From Streptomyces asoensis (lineage in GTDB: Bacteria; Actinomycetota; Actinomycetes; Streptomycetales; Streptomycetaceae), in NCBI RefSeq assembly GCF_016860545.1, contig NZ_BNEB01000005.1, forward strand, positions 1,860,001 to 1,924,000: 64,000 bases of DNA, given 5' to 3'. The translations under genes and the position numbers were made by a program. Positions 31,764 through 40,930 of the stretch are shown one piece after another. Every line of letters starts with the position of its first letter. The first letter of the stretch is position 1. Below the pieces are notes generated by a model. That model saw only the letters and a program-made list of their open reading frames with translations, had not been told where the DNA came from and searched no databases.

Positions 31764-34172
31764 TCAGGCCCCCAGGGGCCCCGTTCCGGTGAGGTGCTCC
31801 GGACGGACCGGTGTGCGGTCGAGCGCGAGCCCGGTCGCGGCGCGGACGGCCGCGAGGACCGCCGGCGTCGACGACAGGGTGGGTGCCTCACCGACGCCGC
31901 GCAGCCCGTAGGGGGCGTGGTCGTCGGCGAGTTCGAGCACGTCGACCGGGATGGTCGGCGTGTCGAGGATCGTGGGGATCAGGTAGTCCGTGAAGGACGG
32001 GTTGCGCACCTTCGCCGTCCTCGGGTCGACGATGATCTCCTCCATGACCGCCACGCCCAGTCCCTGGGTCGTGCCGCCCTGGATCTGGCCGATCACGGAC
32101 AGCGGGTTGAGCGCCTTGCCGACGTCCTGCGCGCAGGCCAGCTCGATGACCTTCACCAGGCCGAGCTCGGTGTCGACCTCCACGACGGCGCGGTGCGCGG
32201 CGAAGGAGTACTGGACATGTCCGTTGCCCTGCCCGGTGCGCAGGTCGAACGGCTCGGTGGGCCGGTGCCGCCACTCGGCCTCGACCTCGACGCTGTCGTC
32301 CTGGAGCACGTCGACCAGGTCGGCGAGGACCTCCCCGCCGTCGGTGACGACCTTGCCGCCCTCCAGGAGCAGTTCGGCGGTGGCCCAGGCGGGGTGGTAA
32401 GAGCCGAACCTGCGCCGCCCGATCTCCAGGACCTTCTCCCGGACCAGCTCGCAGGAGTTCTTGACGGCGCCGCCCGTGACGTACGTCTGCCGGGAGGCCG
32501 AGGTCGAACCGGCGCTGCCGACCTGGGTGTCCGCCGGGTGGATGGTCACCTGCGCCACGCCCAGCTCGGTGCGGGCGATCTGCGCGTGGACGGTCACCCC
32601 GCCCTGGCCGACCTCCGCCATGGCCGTGTGCACGGTCGCGACGGGCTCGCCGGCGACCACCTCCATGCGCACCCTGGCGGTGGAGTAGTCGTCGAAGCCC
32701 TCGGAGAAGCCGACGTTCTTGATGCCGACGGCGTACCCGATCCCGCGCACGACGCCCTCGCCGTGCGTGGTGTTGGACAGCCCGCCGGGCAGCTGCCGTA
32801 CGTCCGCGCCCTCGCTGCTCTCCCACTGGCGCTCCGGGGGCAGCGGCATCGCCTTGACCCGGCGCAGGAGTTCGGCGACCGGCGCCGGGGAGTCGACCCG
32901 CTGCCCGGTCGGCAGGAGCGACCCCTGCTCCATCGCGTTGATCTGACGGAACTCCACCGGGTCCATGCCGAGTTCCGCGGCGACCTTGTCCATCTGCGCC
33001 TCGTAGGCGAAACACGCCTGGACCGCGCCGAAACCGCGCATCGCGCCACAGGGCGGGTTGTTGGTGTACAGGGCGATGGCCTCGATGTCGACGTCGTCGA
33101 CGACGTAGGGGCCGATGCCGAGCGAGGAGGCGTTGCCGACGACGGCCGGGCTGGCCGAGGCGTACGCCCCGCCGTCGAGGACGATCCGGCAGGTGACGTG
33201 GGTCAGCTTGCCGTCGCGGGTCGCGCCGTGCTCGTAGGTGAGCTTGGCCGGGTGGCGGTGGACATGGCCGAAGAAGGACTCGAAGCGGTTGTAGACGATC
33301 TTGACGGGCTTGCCGGTGCGCAGCGCCAGGAGGCAGGCGTGGATCTGCATCGACAGGTCCTCGCGGCCGCCGAAGGCACCGCCGACACCGGCCAGCGTCA
33401 TCCGTACCTTGCTCTCGGGCAGGCCGAGGACGGGCGCGATCTGGCGCAGGTCGGAGTGGAGCCACTGGGTGGCGATGTAGAGGTGGACGCCGCCGTCCTC
33501 CTCGGGCACGGCGAGACCGGACTCGGGGCCGAGGAAGGCCTGGTCCTGCATGCCGAAGGTGTACTCGCCCCTGACCACGACGTCGGCGCGCGCGGCGGCC
33601 GCGGCCGCGTCGCCCCGGACGATCGGCTGCCGGTGGACGATGTTGGGGTGCGGGACGTGACCGATGTGGTGGTCGTCGCGGCCCTCGTGCACCAGGATCG
33701 CGTCCGGGGCGGTGGCCGACGCCTCGTCGGTGACGACGGGCAGTTCGCGGTAGTCGACCCTGATCTTCGCGGCGGCGCGGCGGGCGGTCTCGGGGTGGTC
33801 GGCGGCGACGATCGCGACCGGCTCGCCGTGGTGGCGGACCTTGCCGTGGGCGAGGACCGGGGTGTCCTGGATCTCCAGGCCGTAGTTCTTCACGTCGGTC
33901 GGGAGGTCGTCGTAGGTCATCACGGCGTACACACCGGGCAGCGCGAGCGCCTCGGACGTGTCGATGGAGACGATCTCGGCGTGGGCGAGGGGGGAGCGCA
34001 GGATCTGGCCCCAGAGCATGTCCTCGTGCCACAGGTCGGACGAGTACGCGAACTCGCCGGTGACCTTGAGGATGCCGTCGGGGCGGAGCGTGGACTCGCC
34101 GATGCCTCCCCTGGTCGGCGAGCCCTGGGTGACCTTGGCGGGGGTGCCGAGGGGGGCGCTGTTGCGGGGCAT
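31764..34172 (-). CDS. xanthine dehydrogenase, molybdopterin-binding subunit
   Basis: This 802-residue subunit holds the molybdenum centre where hypoxanthine and xanthine are hydroxylated to urate. The N-terminal hammerhead (GEFAYSSDLWHEDMLWGQILRSP) and Mo-binding domain phrases (GVGGAFGGREDLSMQIHA near 390, GAMRGFGAVQACFAYEAQMD near 330 in order of the chain, and GVGEAPTLSSTPAVLAAVRAATG with the catalytic Glu near the end) are present. The stop is followed by a strong terminator. It ends the three-gene unit FAD subunit, 2Fe-2S subunit, Mo subunit, with 2 bp between the iron-sulfur gene stop and this start. Preference for xanthine over other aldehydes or purines is inferred from the permease and PucR neighbours. 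Confidence 0.93.
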   Translation of the reverse strand: MPRNSAPLGTPAKVTQGSPTRGGIGESTLRPDGILKVTGEFAYSSDLWHEDMLWGQILRSPLAHAEIVSIDTSEALALPGVYAVMTYDDLPTDVKNYGLEIQDTPVLAHGKVRHHGEPVAIVAADHPETARRAAAKIRVDYRELPVVTDEASATAPDAILVHEGRDDHHIGHVPHPNIVHRQPIVRGDAAAAAARADVVVRGEYTFGMQDQAFLGPESGLAVPEEDGGVHLYIATQWLHSDLRQIAPVLGLPESKVRMTLAGVGGAFGGREDLSMQIHACLLALRTGKPVKIVYNRFESFFGHVHRHPAKLTYEHGATRDGKLTHVTCRIVLDGGAYASASPAVVGNASSLGIGPYVVDDVDIEAIALYTNNPPCGAMRGFGAVQACFAYEAQMDKVAAELGMDPVEFRQINAMEQGSLLPTGQRVDSPAPVAELLRRVKAMPLPPERQWESSEGADVRQLPGGLSNTTHGEGVVRGIGYAVGIKNVGFSEGFDDYSTARVRMEVVAGEPVATVHTAMAEVGQGGVTVHAQIARTELGVAQVTIHPADTQVGSAGSTSASRQTYVTGGAVKNSCELVREKVLEIGRRRFGSYHPAWATAELLLEGGKVVTDGGEVLADLVDVLQDDSVEVEAEWRHRPTEPFDLRTGQGNGHVQYSFAAHRAVVEVDTELGLVKVIELACAQDVGKALNPLSVIGQIQGGTTQGLGVAVMEEIIVDPRTAKVRNPSFTDYLIPTILDTPTIPVDVLELADDHAPYGLRGVGEAPTLSSTPAVLAAVRAATGLALDRTPVRPEHLTGTGPLGA

Positions 34173-34174
34173 CG

Positions 34175-34771
34175 TCAGACCGCCTCTCCCTGCCGGGCGG
34201 CCGCCAGGCGGACCGCGTCCATGATCTTCTCGTAGCCGGTGCACCGGCAGAGGTTGCCGGAGAGCGCCTCTCTGATGTCGGCGTCGGTCGGGTTCGGGTT
34301 GTGCTCCAGCATCTCGTCGGCGGCGACCAGCAGACCGGGCGTGCAGAAGCCGCACTGGACGGCGCCCGCGTCGATGAACGCCTGCTGGATCGGGGCGAGC
34401 GCGGCTTCCTCGCCGGGGCGGGAGCCGGCGCCGTCCGCCGTCGGGCCGTCGGTGGCCTCCCCGGGCGGGGCGCCCGGTGTGCCGCAGGGGCCCGTCGCGC
34501 GGCCGGCGCGTTCGGCGCGCTGCCTGGCGTGGTCGGCGAGGCCCTCGACGGTCACGACGTCACGGCCCTCGGCCTGGCCGGCGGCGACCAGGCAGGAACA
34601 CACCGGGACGCCGTCGAGCCGGACCGTGCAGGAGCCGCACTCGCCCTGTTCGCAGGCGTTCTTCGAACCGGGCAGCCCGAGCCGCTCGCGCAGTACGTAC
34701 AGCAGGCTCTCGCCCTCCCAGACGTCGTCGGCTTCCTGAGGACGTCCGTTGACGGTGAAGTTGACTCGCAT
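34175..34771 (-). CDS. xanthine dehydrogenase, [2Fe-2S] subunit
   Basis: The 198-residue electron-transfer subunit carries a plant-type ferredoxin domain (NACEQGECGSCTVRLDG, with later CSCLVAAG) and a helical [2Fe-2S] domain (QCGFCTPGLL, LSGNLCRCTGY). Between them is an extra Gly/Pro/Ala-rich linker of about 35 residues (starting GRATGPCGTPGAPPG), longer than usual and probably a GC-driven insertion. Its start overlaps the FAD-subunit stop by one base (TGATG). It passes electrons from the Mo centre to FAD. Confidence 0.95.
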   Translation of the reverse strand: MRVNFTVNGRPQEADDVWEGESLLYVLRERLGLPGSKNACEQGECGSCTVRLDGVPVCSCLVAAGQAEGRDVVTVEGLADHARQRAERAGRATGPCGTPGAPPGEATDGPTADGAGSRPGEEAALAPIQQAFIDAGAVQCGFCTPGLLVAADEMLEHNPNPTDADIREALSGNLCRCTGYEKIMDAVRLAAARQGEAV

Positions 34772-35661
34772 CAGGCGGCTCCCTCGGCGGTGCGGCGGGC
34801 GCCGCGGTACGACTCCCAGGTCCAGGTCAGCGTCCGGCGGGCCATGACGCCCACCGCGTGGCGGCGGTAGCTCGCCGTCCCGCGCACGTCGTCGATGGGG
34901 TTGCAGGCGGCGGCGCACAGCTCCGCGAACCGCTTGGCCACCGACGGGGTGATGATCTTCCCGTTGTCCCAGAACCCGCCCTCGTCGAGCGCCGCGCCGA
35001 GGAACTCCTCCGCGGTCTTCGCCCGCACGGGGGTGGGCGCGGCCGAGCCGATCCCGGTGCGGACCGTCCGCGAGGCCGGGTGCAGCGCGATGCCGAACGC
35101 GCAGACGGCGATGACCATGGCGTTGCGGGTGCCCACCTTGGAGTACTGCTGCGGGCCGTCGGCCTTCTTGACGTGGACGGCGCGGATCAGCTCGTCGGGG
35201 GCGAGCGCGTTGCGCTTCACCCCGGTGTAGAACGCGTCGATCGGGATGCGGCGGGTGCCGCGCACCGACTCCGCCTCGACCTCGGCGCCGGCCGCGAGCA
35301 GGGCGGGGTGGGCGTCGCCGGCCGGGGAGGCGGTGCCGAGGTTGCCGCCGACGCCGCCGCGGTTGCGGATCTGCGGAGAGGCGACGGTGTGCGAGGCGAG
35401 GGCGAGGCCCGGCAGCTCCGCCCGCAGGTGCTCCATGATCCGGGTGTACGGCACGGAGGCGCCGAGCCGCACGCTGTCCTCGCCGACCTCCCACTCGTAG
35501 AGGTCGCCGACGCGGTTCAGGTCGAGCAGGTACTCGGGCCTGCGGTGGTCGAAGTTGATCTCGACCATCACGTCGGTGCCACCCGCAATCGGCACAGCGG
35601 TGGGGTGCTCGGCCTTCGCGGCGAGCGCCTCCTCCCAGCTGGCGGGGCGAAGGAAGTCCAT
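34771..35661 (-). CDS. xanthine dehydrogenase, FAD-binding subunit
   Basis: A 296-residue flavoprotein of the CoxM/CutM/XdhB group. FAD binding is marked by VPIAGGTDVMVEINF near the start and IRNRGGVGGNLGTASPAGD near residue 95; the C-terminal CO-dehydrogenase flavoprotein domain follows. It accepts electrons from the iron-sulfur subunit and reduces NAD+ or oxygen. It is the first gene of the leftward unit and faces the pucR gene across 387 bp. Confidence 0.94.
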   Translation of the reverse strand: MDFLRPASWEEALAAKAEHPTAVPIAGGTDVMVEINFDHRRPEYLLDLNRVGDLYEWEVGEDSVRLGASVPYTRIMEHLRAELPGLALASHTVASPQIRNRGGVGGNLGTASPAGDAHPALLAAGAEVEAESVRGTRRIPIDAFYTGVKRNALAPDELIRAVHVKKADGPQQYSKVGTRNAMVIAVCAFGIALHPASRTVRTGIGSAAPTPVRAKTAEEFLGAALDEGGFWDNGKIITPSVAKRFAELCAAACNPIDDVRGTASYRRHAVGVMARRTLTWTWESYRGARRTAEGAA

Positions 35662-36048
35662 GACCGGCTCTCTTCTTCGTCTCGTGGATCTCGTGAGTCG
35701 TCTCGATCGAGCCAGAATCGGGTGCGGCGGGCCCGGCTCGTACCTGTGGTGTTCACGTGGAGTGGGGCCAGTACACAGCGCCGTGCTCCGACCGGGTCAG
35801 TCACCGAAACCATGAAGGAGTTGGCTGGTCGGCCCAGGCATCTTGTAGATTCGTATGAACGGACGACCTCGGTAACCTCCTCGTTTTCCTCCGGAAACAC
35901 GGGGAACGACCCGGCGATCGAAGAATGCGGCTGGTGACTGTCCGCCGCGCGGGCCGGCCTCCCGGGAGGGCGGCTCCGGCGGCGGCCCGCCCCCTCACGT
36001 CCTTCAGGATCCATCGTAGTTTTCGAGACAAAGAACGGCGGCGACGAG
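35662..36048. other. 387-bp divergent control region between xanthine dehydrogenase and pucR
   Basis: No gene is present. It contains locally AT-rich patches, CTTGTAGATTCGTATGAACG around 35842-35861 and CATCGTAGTTTTCGAGACAA around 36012-36031, where promoters for the two directions probably lie. No well-known operator was recognised, but PucR or an allantoin-type repressor would be expected to bind here. Confidence 0.5.
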
Positions 36049-37740
36049 ATGCGGCTGCGCGCACTGCTGGACACCGACGCGCTGGGCCTCAGGCTGCTCG
36101 GCGGCGAGAACGAGCTCGACCGCGCGGTACGGGGTGTCATGACCACCGACCTGCGGGACCCCAGCCGCTACCTCTCCGGAGGGGAACTGGTGCTCACGGG
36201 CCTGGCCTGGCGCCGGGACGCGGCGGACTCCGAACCGTTCGTACGGATCCTGGTGCAGGCCGGGGTGGCCGCGCTCGCGGCCGGTGAGGCGGAGCTCGGC
36301 GCCGTCCCCGAGGACCTGGCCGTCGCCTGCGCCCGGCACCGTCTGCCGCTCTTCGCGGTGCACGAGTCGGTGGCCTTCGCGACGATCACGGAGCACGTCG
36401 TTCGGCAGGTGTCCGGTGAGCGCGCGGGCGACCTCGCGGCCGTCGTCGACCGGCACCGGCGGATGATGACCTCGGGTCCGGCGGGCGGCGGCCCGGACGT
36501 GGTCCTGGACCTGCTGGGCTCCGACCTGGACCTGCGCGCCTGGGTCCTGTCCCCGACCGGCCGGCTCATCGCGGGCCCGAAGCCGGCCGCGCCGGCCCTG
36601 TCGCCGCAGGCGTGCGCGCGGCTCGCGGGCGAGCATCTGGCGGCCGTCCGCGGCGGACGGCGGGGCCCGCACCGGCTGGTCCTGGGGCAGACGACGTACT
36701 CGCTCTTCCCGATCCGCGGCGGCGGCCGCGCTCCCCAGTCCCTCCCCGGGACCCAGGCGCCGCGGGACGTGCGCGAGAGCGTCCTTTCGGAGTGGCTGCT
36801 GGCCGTCGAGGCCGACGCCGGGGACTGGGCGGAGGAGCGCCTGGACCTGCTCCAGGGCGTCACCCAGCTGATCGCCGTCGAGCGGGACCGGCGCGACGCC
36901 GCGCGCTCGGTGCGCAGGCGGCTCGCCCAGGAGGTGCTCGAACTGGTCCAGACGGGCGCGGCCCCGGCGGAGATCGCGGCCCGGCTGCGGGTCGCCGCGC
37001 CGGTGCTGCTGCCCGGCCTCGGGGCTGCCCCGCACTGGCAGGTGGTCGTGGCCCGGGTCGAATGGGACGAAGGCGGCCCGGAGGCCGGCCCGGTCGCCCA
37101 GGCGCTCCTGGAGGAGATCCTGGTCGACCCGCTCGCCACCGGCCCCGAGCCGTCCGACCGCGTCGCCGTGGCCCACACCGGCGACGAGGCCGTCGCCCTG
37201 GTGCCGCTGCCGGCCGTGTCGAGCGAGCACGACGGCTCCGAGACCGGCGTCCTCGCCGACGCCCTCCTCGCCGCGGTACGGGAACCGCTCTCCGCCGGCC
37301 TCGACGGCGACGGGCGGCTCACGCTCGGCGTCAGCGCGGCCGTGCACTCGGCGGAGGGGCTGCGCGGGGCGCTGGAGGAGGCGCGGCACGCGCGGCGGGT
37401 CGCCGCGGCCCGCCCCGGCCGGGTCTGTGCCGCGGGCCACCAGGAACTGGCCTCGCACGTGCTGCTGCTCCCGTTCGTCCCGGACGACGTGCGCAAGGCG
37501 TTCACCGCCCGGCTGCTGAACCCGCTGCGCGACTACGACCGGCGCCATCGCGCCGAGCTGATCCCGACGCTGGAGGCGTTCCTGGACTGCGACGGCTCGT
37601 GGACCCGGTGCGCGTCCCGTCTGCACCTCCACGTCAACACACTGCGCTACCGGGTGGGCAGGATCGAGCAGTTGACGGGCCGTGACCTCTCGAGGCTCGA
37701 GGACAAGCTGGATTTCTTCCTGGCCCTGCGGATGAGCTGA
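36049..37740 (+). CDS. pucR: PucR-family transcriptional regulator of purine use
   Basis: The 563-residue protein has an N-terminal PucR domain (LRLLGGENELDRAVRGVMTTDLRDPSRYLSGG-type start), a middle GGDEF-like region and a C-terminal PucR HTH_30 domain (LEAFLDCDGSWTRCASRLHLH followed by NTLRYRVGRIEQLTGRDL). PucR controls purine-degradation genes in Bacillus and related proteins do so in actinomycetes. Divergence from the xanthine dehydrogenase, permease and xdhC genes supports that role. Whether it activates or represses cannot be read from the sequence. Symbol is by family and context. Confidence 0.9.
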   Translation: MRLRALLDTDALGLRLLGGENELDRAVRGVMTTDLRDPSRYLSGGELVLTGLAWRRDAADSEPFVRILVQAGVAALAAGEAELGAVPEDLAVACARHRLPLFAVHESVAFATITEHVVRQVSGERAGDLAAVVDRHRRMMTSGPAGGGPDVVLDLLGSDLDLRAWVLSPTGRLIAGPKPAAPALSPQACARLAGEHLAAVRGGRRGPHRLVLGQTTYSLFPIRGGGRAPQSLPGTQAPRDVRESVLSEWLLAVEADAGDWAEERLDLLQGVTQLIAVERDRRDAARSVRRRLAQEVLELVQTGAAPAEIAARLRVAAPVLLPGLGAAPHWQVVVARVEWDEGGPEAGPVAQALLEEILVDPLATGPEPSDRVAVAHTGDEAVALVPLPAVSSEHDGSETGVLADALLAAVREPLSAGLDGDGRLTLGVSAAVHSAEGLRGALEEARHARRVAAARPGRVCAAGHQELASHVLLLPFVPDDVRKAFTARLLNPLRDYDRRHRAELIPTLEAFLDCDGSWTRCASRLHLHVNTLRYRVGRIEQLTGRDLSRLEDKLDFFLALRMS

Positions 37741-37812
37741 CGCCCGGCCGGGGCGGCCGTCGCCGTCGGGCGCCCCCCGTCGGAGCCATTCGGTCACGGA
37801 GTCCCACGACTT

Positions 37813-37828
37813 TGTGAAATCCTTCACC
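37813..37828. promoter_or_regulatory. Rex-like redox operator candidate
   Basis: TGTGAA-ATCC-TTCACC at 37813-37828 matches 15 of 16 informative positions of the Rex operator known from Streptomyces coelicolor (TGTGAAC-N-GTTCACA style, half-sites TGTGAA/TTCACA). It lies 82 bp upstream of the TPR-like gene. Confidence 0.45.
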
Positions 37829-37909
37829 CGCCCCCTTGGCCCGGCCCCTTGATCCGTGCTGAGATGCGGCCACCACTCAAAGCTCGACGGCGCGCTCGGG
37901 GAGGGCAAC

Positions 37910-38695
37910 GTGGCGTACACCGCCATGTCCGGTACCGGAACGACCTCAGGTGACGATCCCCTCCAGACCGCGGTGTGGCGGCTGCGCTCACGGGCCTGCT
38001 GGGCCGACGCGGCGGCCCTCATCCCGCCCGACACCGCGGCGGGCGCCGTCCAGCGGGCCGCGCTGCTCGTGGAACGGTGCCTGTACACCGAGCAGGGCTG
38101 GCAGGACGCCGAGGACGCGCTGCGCTCGGCGGAGGCGCTCGCCCACGACGACGAGGAACGCGGCGCGGCCGCTTGTGAACGGGGGCAGCTTGCCTACGCG
38201 GCCACGCTGCACGGGGTGCGCGACCGGGTGGACGAGGCGCGGGCCGCGCTCGGCCGGGCGGCGGCGCTGATCCCGCCCGACACGGCGGGCCGGGCGCTGC
38301 TGGACTTCCGCCGGGGACTGCTCGCGGAGAACATCTCCCGTTCCCCGCAGGCGGCGAGGGCCGCGTACCGGCGGGCGCACACGGCGGCCGCGGCCCACTC
38401 CGACTCGCTGCTGCTGTCCTTCACCTGGCGTCATCTCGCCGGACTCGCCCTGCGGGACGGCGAGATGGCGGAGGCCCGGCACGGCTTCGCCGAATCCCTG
38501 CGCATCCGGGAGGAGTTGGGCTACCTGGTGGGGACCGCACCGGCGCTGGCCTCGCTGGCCGACGCCGAGACCGACCCGGAGGCGTCGCGGCTGCGCGAGG
38601 AGGCCCGGCGGCTCTTCCGGCTGCTGGGCGGTGTACCGACCTGGCTGGCCCGCCAGCTGACCCCACCGGCCACCCCGAGCCCGACCGGGGTCTGA
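37910..38695 (+). CDS. TPR-like helical protein of unknown function
   Basis: A 261-residue Ala/Arg/Leu-rich protein built from helix pairs of about 34-40 residues. The phrase AALIPPDTA occurs twice (near residues 36 and 120), marking an internal duplication, and LADAETDPEASRLREEARRLFRLLGG near the end looks like a TPR. No catalytic motif is visible. Such repeats usually hold other proteins. The GTG at 37910 is chosen for its ribosome site GGGGAGG (37898-37904); an ATG at 37925 is the alternative. A Rex-like site lies upstream, so redox control is possible. It is convergent with the GntR regulator. Confidence 0.7.
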   Translation: MAYTAMSGTGTTSGDDPLQTAVWRLRSRACWADAAALIPPDTAAGAVQRAALLVERCLYTEQGWQDAEDALRSAEALAHDDEERGAAACERGQLAYAATLHGVRDRVDEARAALGRAAALIPPDTAGRALLDFRRGLLAENISRSPQAARAAYRRAHTAAAAHSDSLLLSFTWRHLAGLALRDGEMAEARHGFAESLRIREELGYLVGTAPALASLADAETDPEASRLREEARRLFRLLGGVPTWLARQLTPPATPSPTGV

Positions 38696-38718
38696 GGCCG
38701 CCCCCGACCGGGGACGGG

Positions 38719-39633
38719 TCAGCCGGGGGCAGGCGTGAAGTGCCGGCGGACCAGTGACTGCGCGGCGTCCGGCTCCCCCGCGGTCAGCGCCTCCAGCAGC
38801 GCCATGTGCTCGGCCGCGTCGGCCACCAGGTCCGCCCGTCCGCGCCGTACCGGCCCGGCGGCCAGCGGCCACTGCGAGCGGCGGTGCAGGTCCTCGGCGA
38901 ACCCGACGAGCTGCTCGTTGCCGGACAGCGCGAGCACCTCCCGGTGGAAGACCCGGTCGGCCTCGGCGTACGAGGCCGGGCAGCCGGAGGCAGCCGCGCG
39001 CACGCTCGCCTCCGCGAGGGGCCGCAGCTCCGCCCAGCGTTCGGCCGGCACCGTACGGGCCAGCCGCAGCATCACGGGCACCTCGATCAGGGCCCGTACC
39101 TCGGCCAGTTCGGCCAGCTCGCGCGTGCCCCGCACGATCACCCGGAACCCCCGGTTGGGGACGACCTCGACGGCGCCCTCCAGCGCCAGCTGCTGCATCG
39201 CCTCGCGCACCGGCGTCGCGGAGACCCCGAAGCGTTCGCCGAGGACGGGCGCCGAGTACACCTCGCCCGGCAGCAGTTCCCCGCCGACGAGCGCCGTGCG
39301 CAGGGCGTCGAGGATCTGGCCGCGCACGGAGGCCCGCTGCACGACCGGGCGGACAGGCGCCGCGGGCCCCGCGGCCCGGGTGAAGCCGGGCGCGGGCGAA
39401 GGGGTCTCCCCGTGCGTGTGCTCCCCGCGGGCCGCACCCGTCGGGCCGCACCGGTCGGGCTCCGCACCGTCCGGGTATCCGGCGGACGCGGCGGAGCCGA
39501 CGGACCCGCGCGACTGGGCCGGCACCCGGGACCGCTCGTCGGCGCCCGGCACGGCCGGGGTTCCGGTACCGGTGGAGCCCTGCGCACTCCGCTCCACGGG
39601 GCCTCCTCCGGCCTTGTCGGTACTTGGGGTCAT
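38719..39633 (-). CDS. GntR-family (FadR/FCD) transcriptional regulator
   Basis: The 304-residue protein has a long Gly/Pro/Ser-rich, probably disordered N-terminus (residues 1-92), a winged helix (VRGQILDALRTALVGGELLP..GERFGVSATPVREAMQQLALEG) and an FCD ligand domain (DRVFHREVLALSGNEQL carries the conserved His/Asp metal-site positions). FCD regulators answer small carboxylates or related ligands. The start is unsure: ATG 39633 has no ribosome site and the long tail is unusual, so translation might begin later. The ligand and targets are unknown; the neighbouring fhuF has its own iron box. Confidence 0.82.
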   Translation of the reverse strand: MTPSTDKAGGGPVERSAQGSTGTGTPAVPGADERSRVPAQSRGSVGSAASAGYPDGAEPDRCGPTGAARGEHTHGETPSPAPGFTRAAGPAAPVRPVVQRASVRGQILDALRTALVGGELLPGEVYSAPVLGERFGVSATPVREAMQQLALEGAVEVVPNRGFRVIVRGTRELAELAEVRALIEVPVMLRLARTVPAERWAELRPLAEASVRAAASGCPASYAEADRVFHREVLALSGNEQLVGFAEDLHRRSQWPLAAGPVRRGRADLVADAAEHMALLEALTAGEPDAAQSLVRRHFTPAPG

Positions 39634-39707
39634 TACGGCGGGTTGTTACTCGTCCGTCAAGCACCTTAGGCGTACCGGGCGTCAGTTCAAATCCCAACAG
39701 GATTGGG

Positions 39708-39727
39708 TAAGGTAAGGCTTACCTTTA
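39708..39727. promoter_or_regulatory. iron box (DmdR/DtxR-type operator) before fhuF
   Basis: TAAGGTAAGGCTTACCTTTA is a near-perfect palindrome matching the actinobacterial iron-box pattern TTAGGTTAGGCTAACCTAA in layout. It overlaps the likely -10 region (TAAGGT with TTCAAA about 16 bp upstream) of the ferric reductase gene 27 bp downstream, so iron-loaded DmdR should repress it. Confidence 0.85.
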
Positions 39728-39753
39728 ATCGTCCCCGAAACGGCGGTCCCGGC

Positions 39754-40617
39754 ATGCCCACAGCCCCGTCGGCCACAACGGAGGCCTACGCCCGCCTCAC
39801 GGAGGTCTTCCCCGACCTGACCGTCACGGAGCTCGGGCACCGGGAGCCCTTCCCGCAGGGCGGCGGCTGGGTCACGGCGGCCGAGCTCGCGGCGGGCGGC
39901 ACGGCCCTGGAGGCGTTCCTCGCCTGGGACGACGCACAGGTCGTCCGCGACTACGGCCGGCCCGCACGGCCCGACGTCGTCGCCAGCTTCGGACTGCACC
40001 GGTACGCGTGGCCCGCCTGTCTGCTGATCACGGTCCCGTGGTTCCTGCACCGCCGCGTGCCCCGCCTGCCCGTGACACACGTCTCGTACGACCGCACCGG
40101 CGGCGGGATGCGGATGGCCGTCCGGCCGACCCCCTCCTTCGCCTGCCTGCCGGGCGATCCGGCGGCGCTGCTGCCCGGGGCCCGGGTGGTGCCCGACGAG
40201 GAGGCGCTGCGCGCCGAGGTCCGGGCGGCGCTGGCGGAGCACCACGAGCCGGTGCTCGCCGGGTTCGGCCCGTCGGCGCGCCGTCGCGGCCGGGCCCTGT
40301 GGGGCATGGTGACCGACGAGATCGTCGAGAGCCTGTGGTACGTCGCGCAGCTGTTCGGCGAGGGCGAGCAGGAGCGGGCCAGGCGGGAGCTGGAGCTGCT
40401 CCTGCCGGGCGCCACGCGCCCCTACGTGGGCTCGGCGTCCTTCCGCGAACTGACCGGCCCCGGCGGCGAGACCGTCCCCACCCGCGACCGGGCGAGCTGC
40501 TGCATGTTCTACACGGTGCGCCCCGAGGACACCTGCGTCACCTGCCCGCGCACCTGCGACGCGGACCGCTTCGCCCGGCTGACCGCGGCCGAACTCACCG
40601 CCGGCGCCGCGAGTTGA
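39754..40617 (+). CDS. FhuF-like siderophore-iron reductase, (2Fe-2S) protein
   Basis: The 287-residue protein ends with the FhuF cysteine signature C249-C250-X10-C261-X2-C264 (CCMFYTVRPEDTCVTC), which binds an unusual [2Fe-2S] cluster. FhuF proteins reduce ferric iron in imported siderophores so that it is released in the cytoplasm. The middle has the family's basic phrase LHRYAWPACLLITVPWFLHRR. The iron box directly upstream supports iron-starvation induction. The ATG at 39754 lies a short distance behind the promoter; no siderophore genes are in the window. Confidence 0.9.
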   Translation: MPTAPSATTEAYARLTEVFPDLTVTELGHREPFPQGGGWVTAAELAAGGTALEAFLAWDDAQVVRDYGRPARPDVVASFGLHRYAWPACLLITVPWFLHRRVPRLPVTHVSYDRTGGGMRMAVRPTPSFACLPGDPAALLPGARVVPDEEALRAEVRAALAEHHEPVLAGFGPSARRRGRALWGMVTDEIVESLWYVAQLFGEGEQERARRELELLLPGATRPYVGSASFRELTGPGGETVPTRDRASCCMFYTVRPEDTCVTCPRTCDADRFARLTAAELTAGAAS

Positions 40618-40930
40618 CGACCGCTCAGGCACCCCCGGAGACGGGGGGCCCGGGGGCGTCCCCTAAGATCACCCCGACTGCCCTGCTCCCGGGGTCACAG
40701 GCACTTCACAATTTCCTCACTTGCCCCGGGAACTTTCCGTGGAACCACCCGTACGGGTAGTCTTATTCGAACTCAACTCCCGCCCCTCAAGCGGCAGTTC
40801 GAGCAGAACGTCGCCCTGGGCATCCCCTTGCACCTCCTTGGCGGCCTCTTGCCCCGAAACCCCCTGAGGGACGGCGGGGTTGCGCCACTATGGCGGGCGT
40901 TACGCCCTATCCCAATGCAAGGGACCCCTG
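40618..40930. other. 313-bp gap before the DUF2637 gene
   Basis: No gene is seen. It holds a GC hairpin region just after fhuF (around 40630-40665) and a 12-bp palindrome ACCCGTACGGGT (40747-40758) followed by an AT-rich TAGTCTTATTCGAAC stretch that may contain the promoter of the next gene. Confidence 0.5.

Noticed and set aside
30015..34235. 1406-codon plus-strand frame across xdhC, permease and xanthine dehydrogenase
   Set aside because: Runs antisense through three recognised genes and has no domain of its own.
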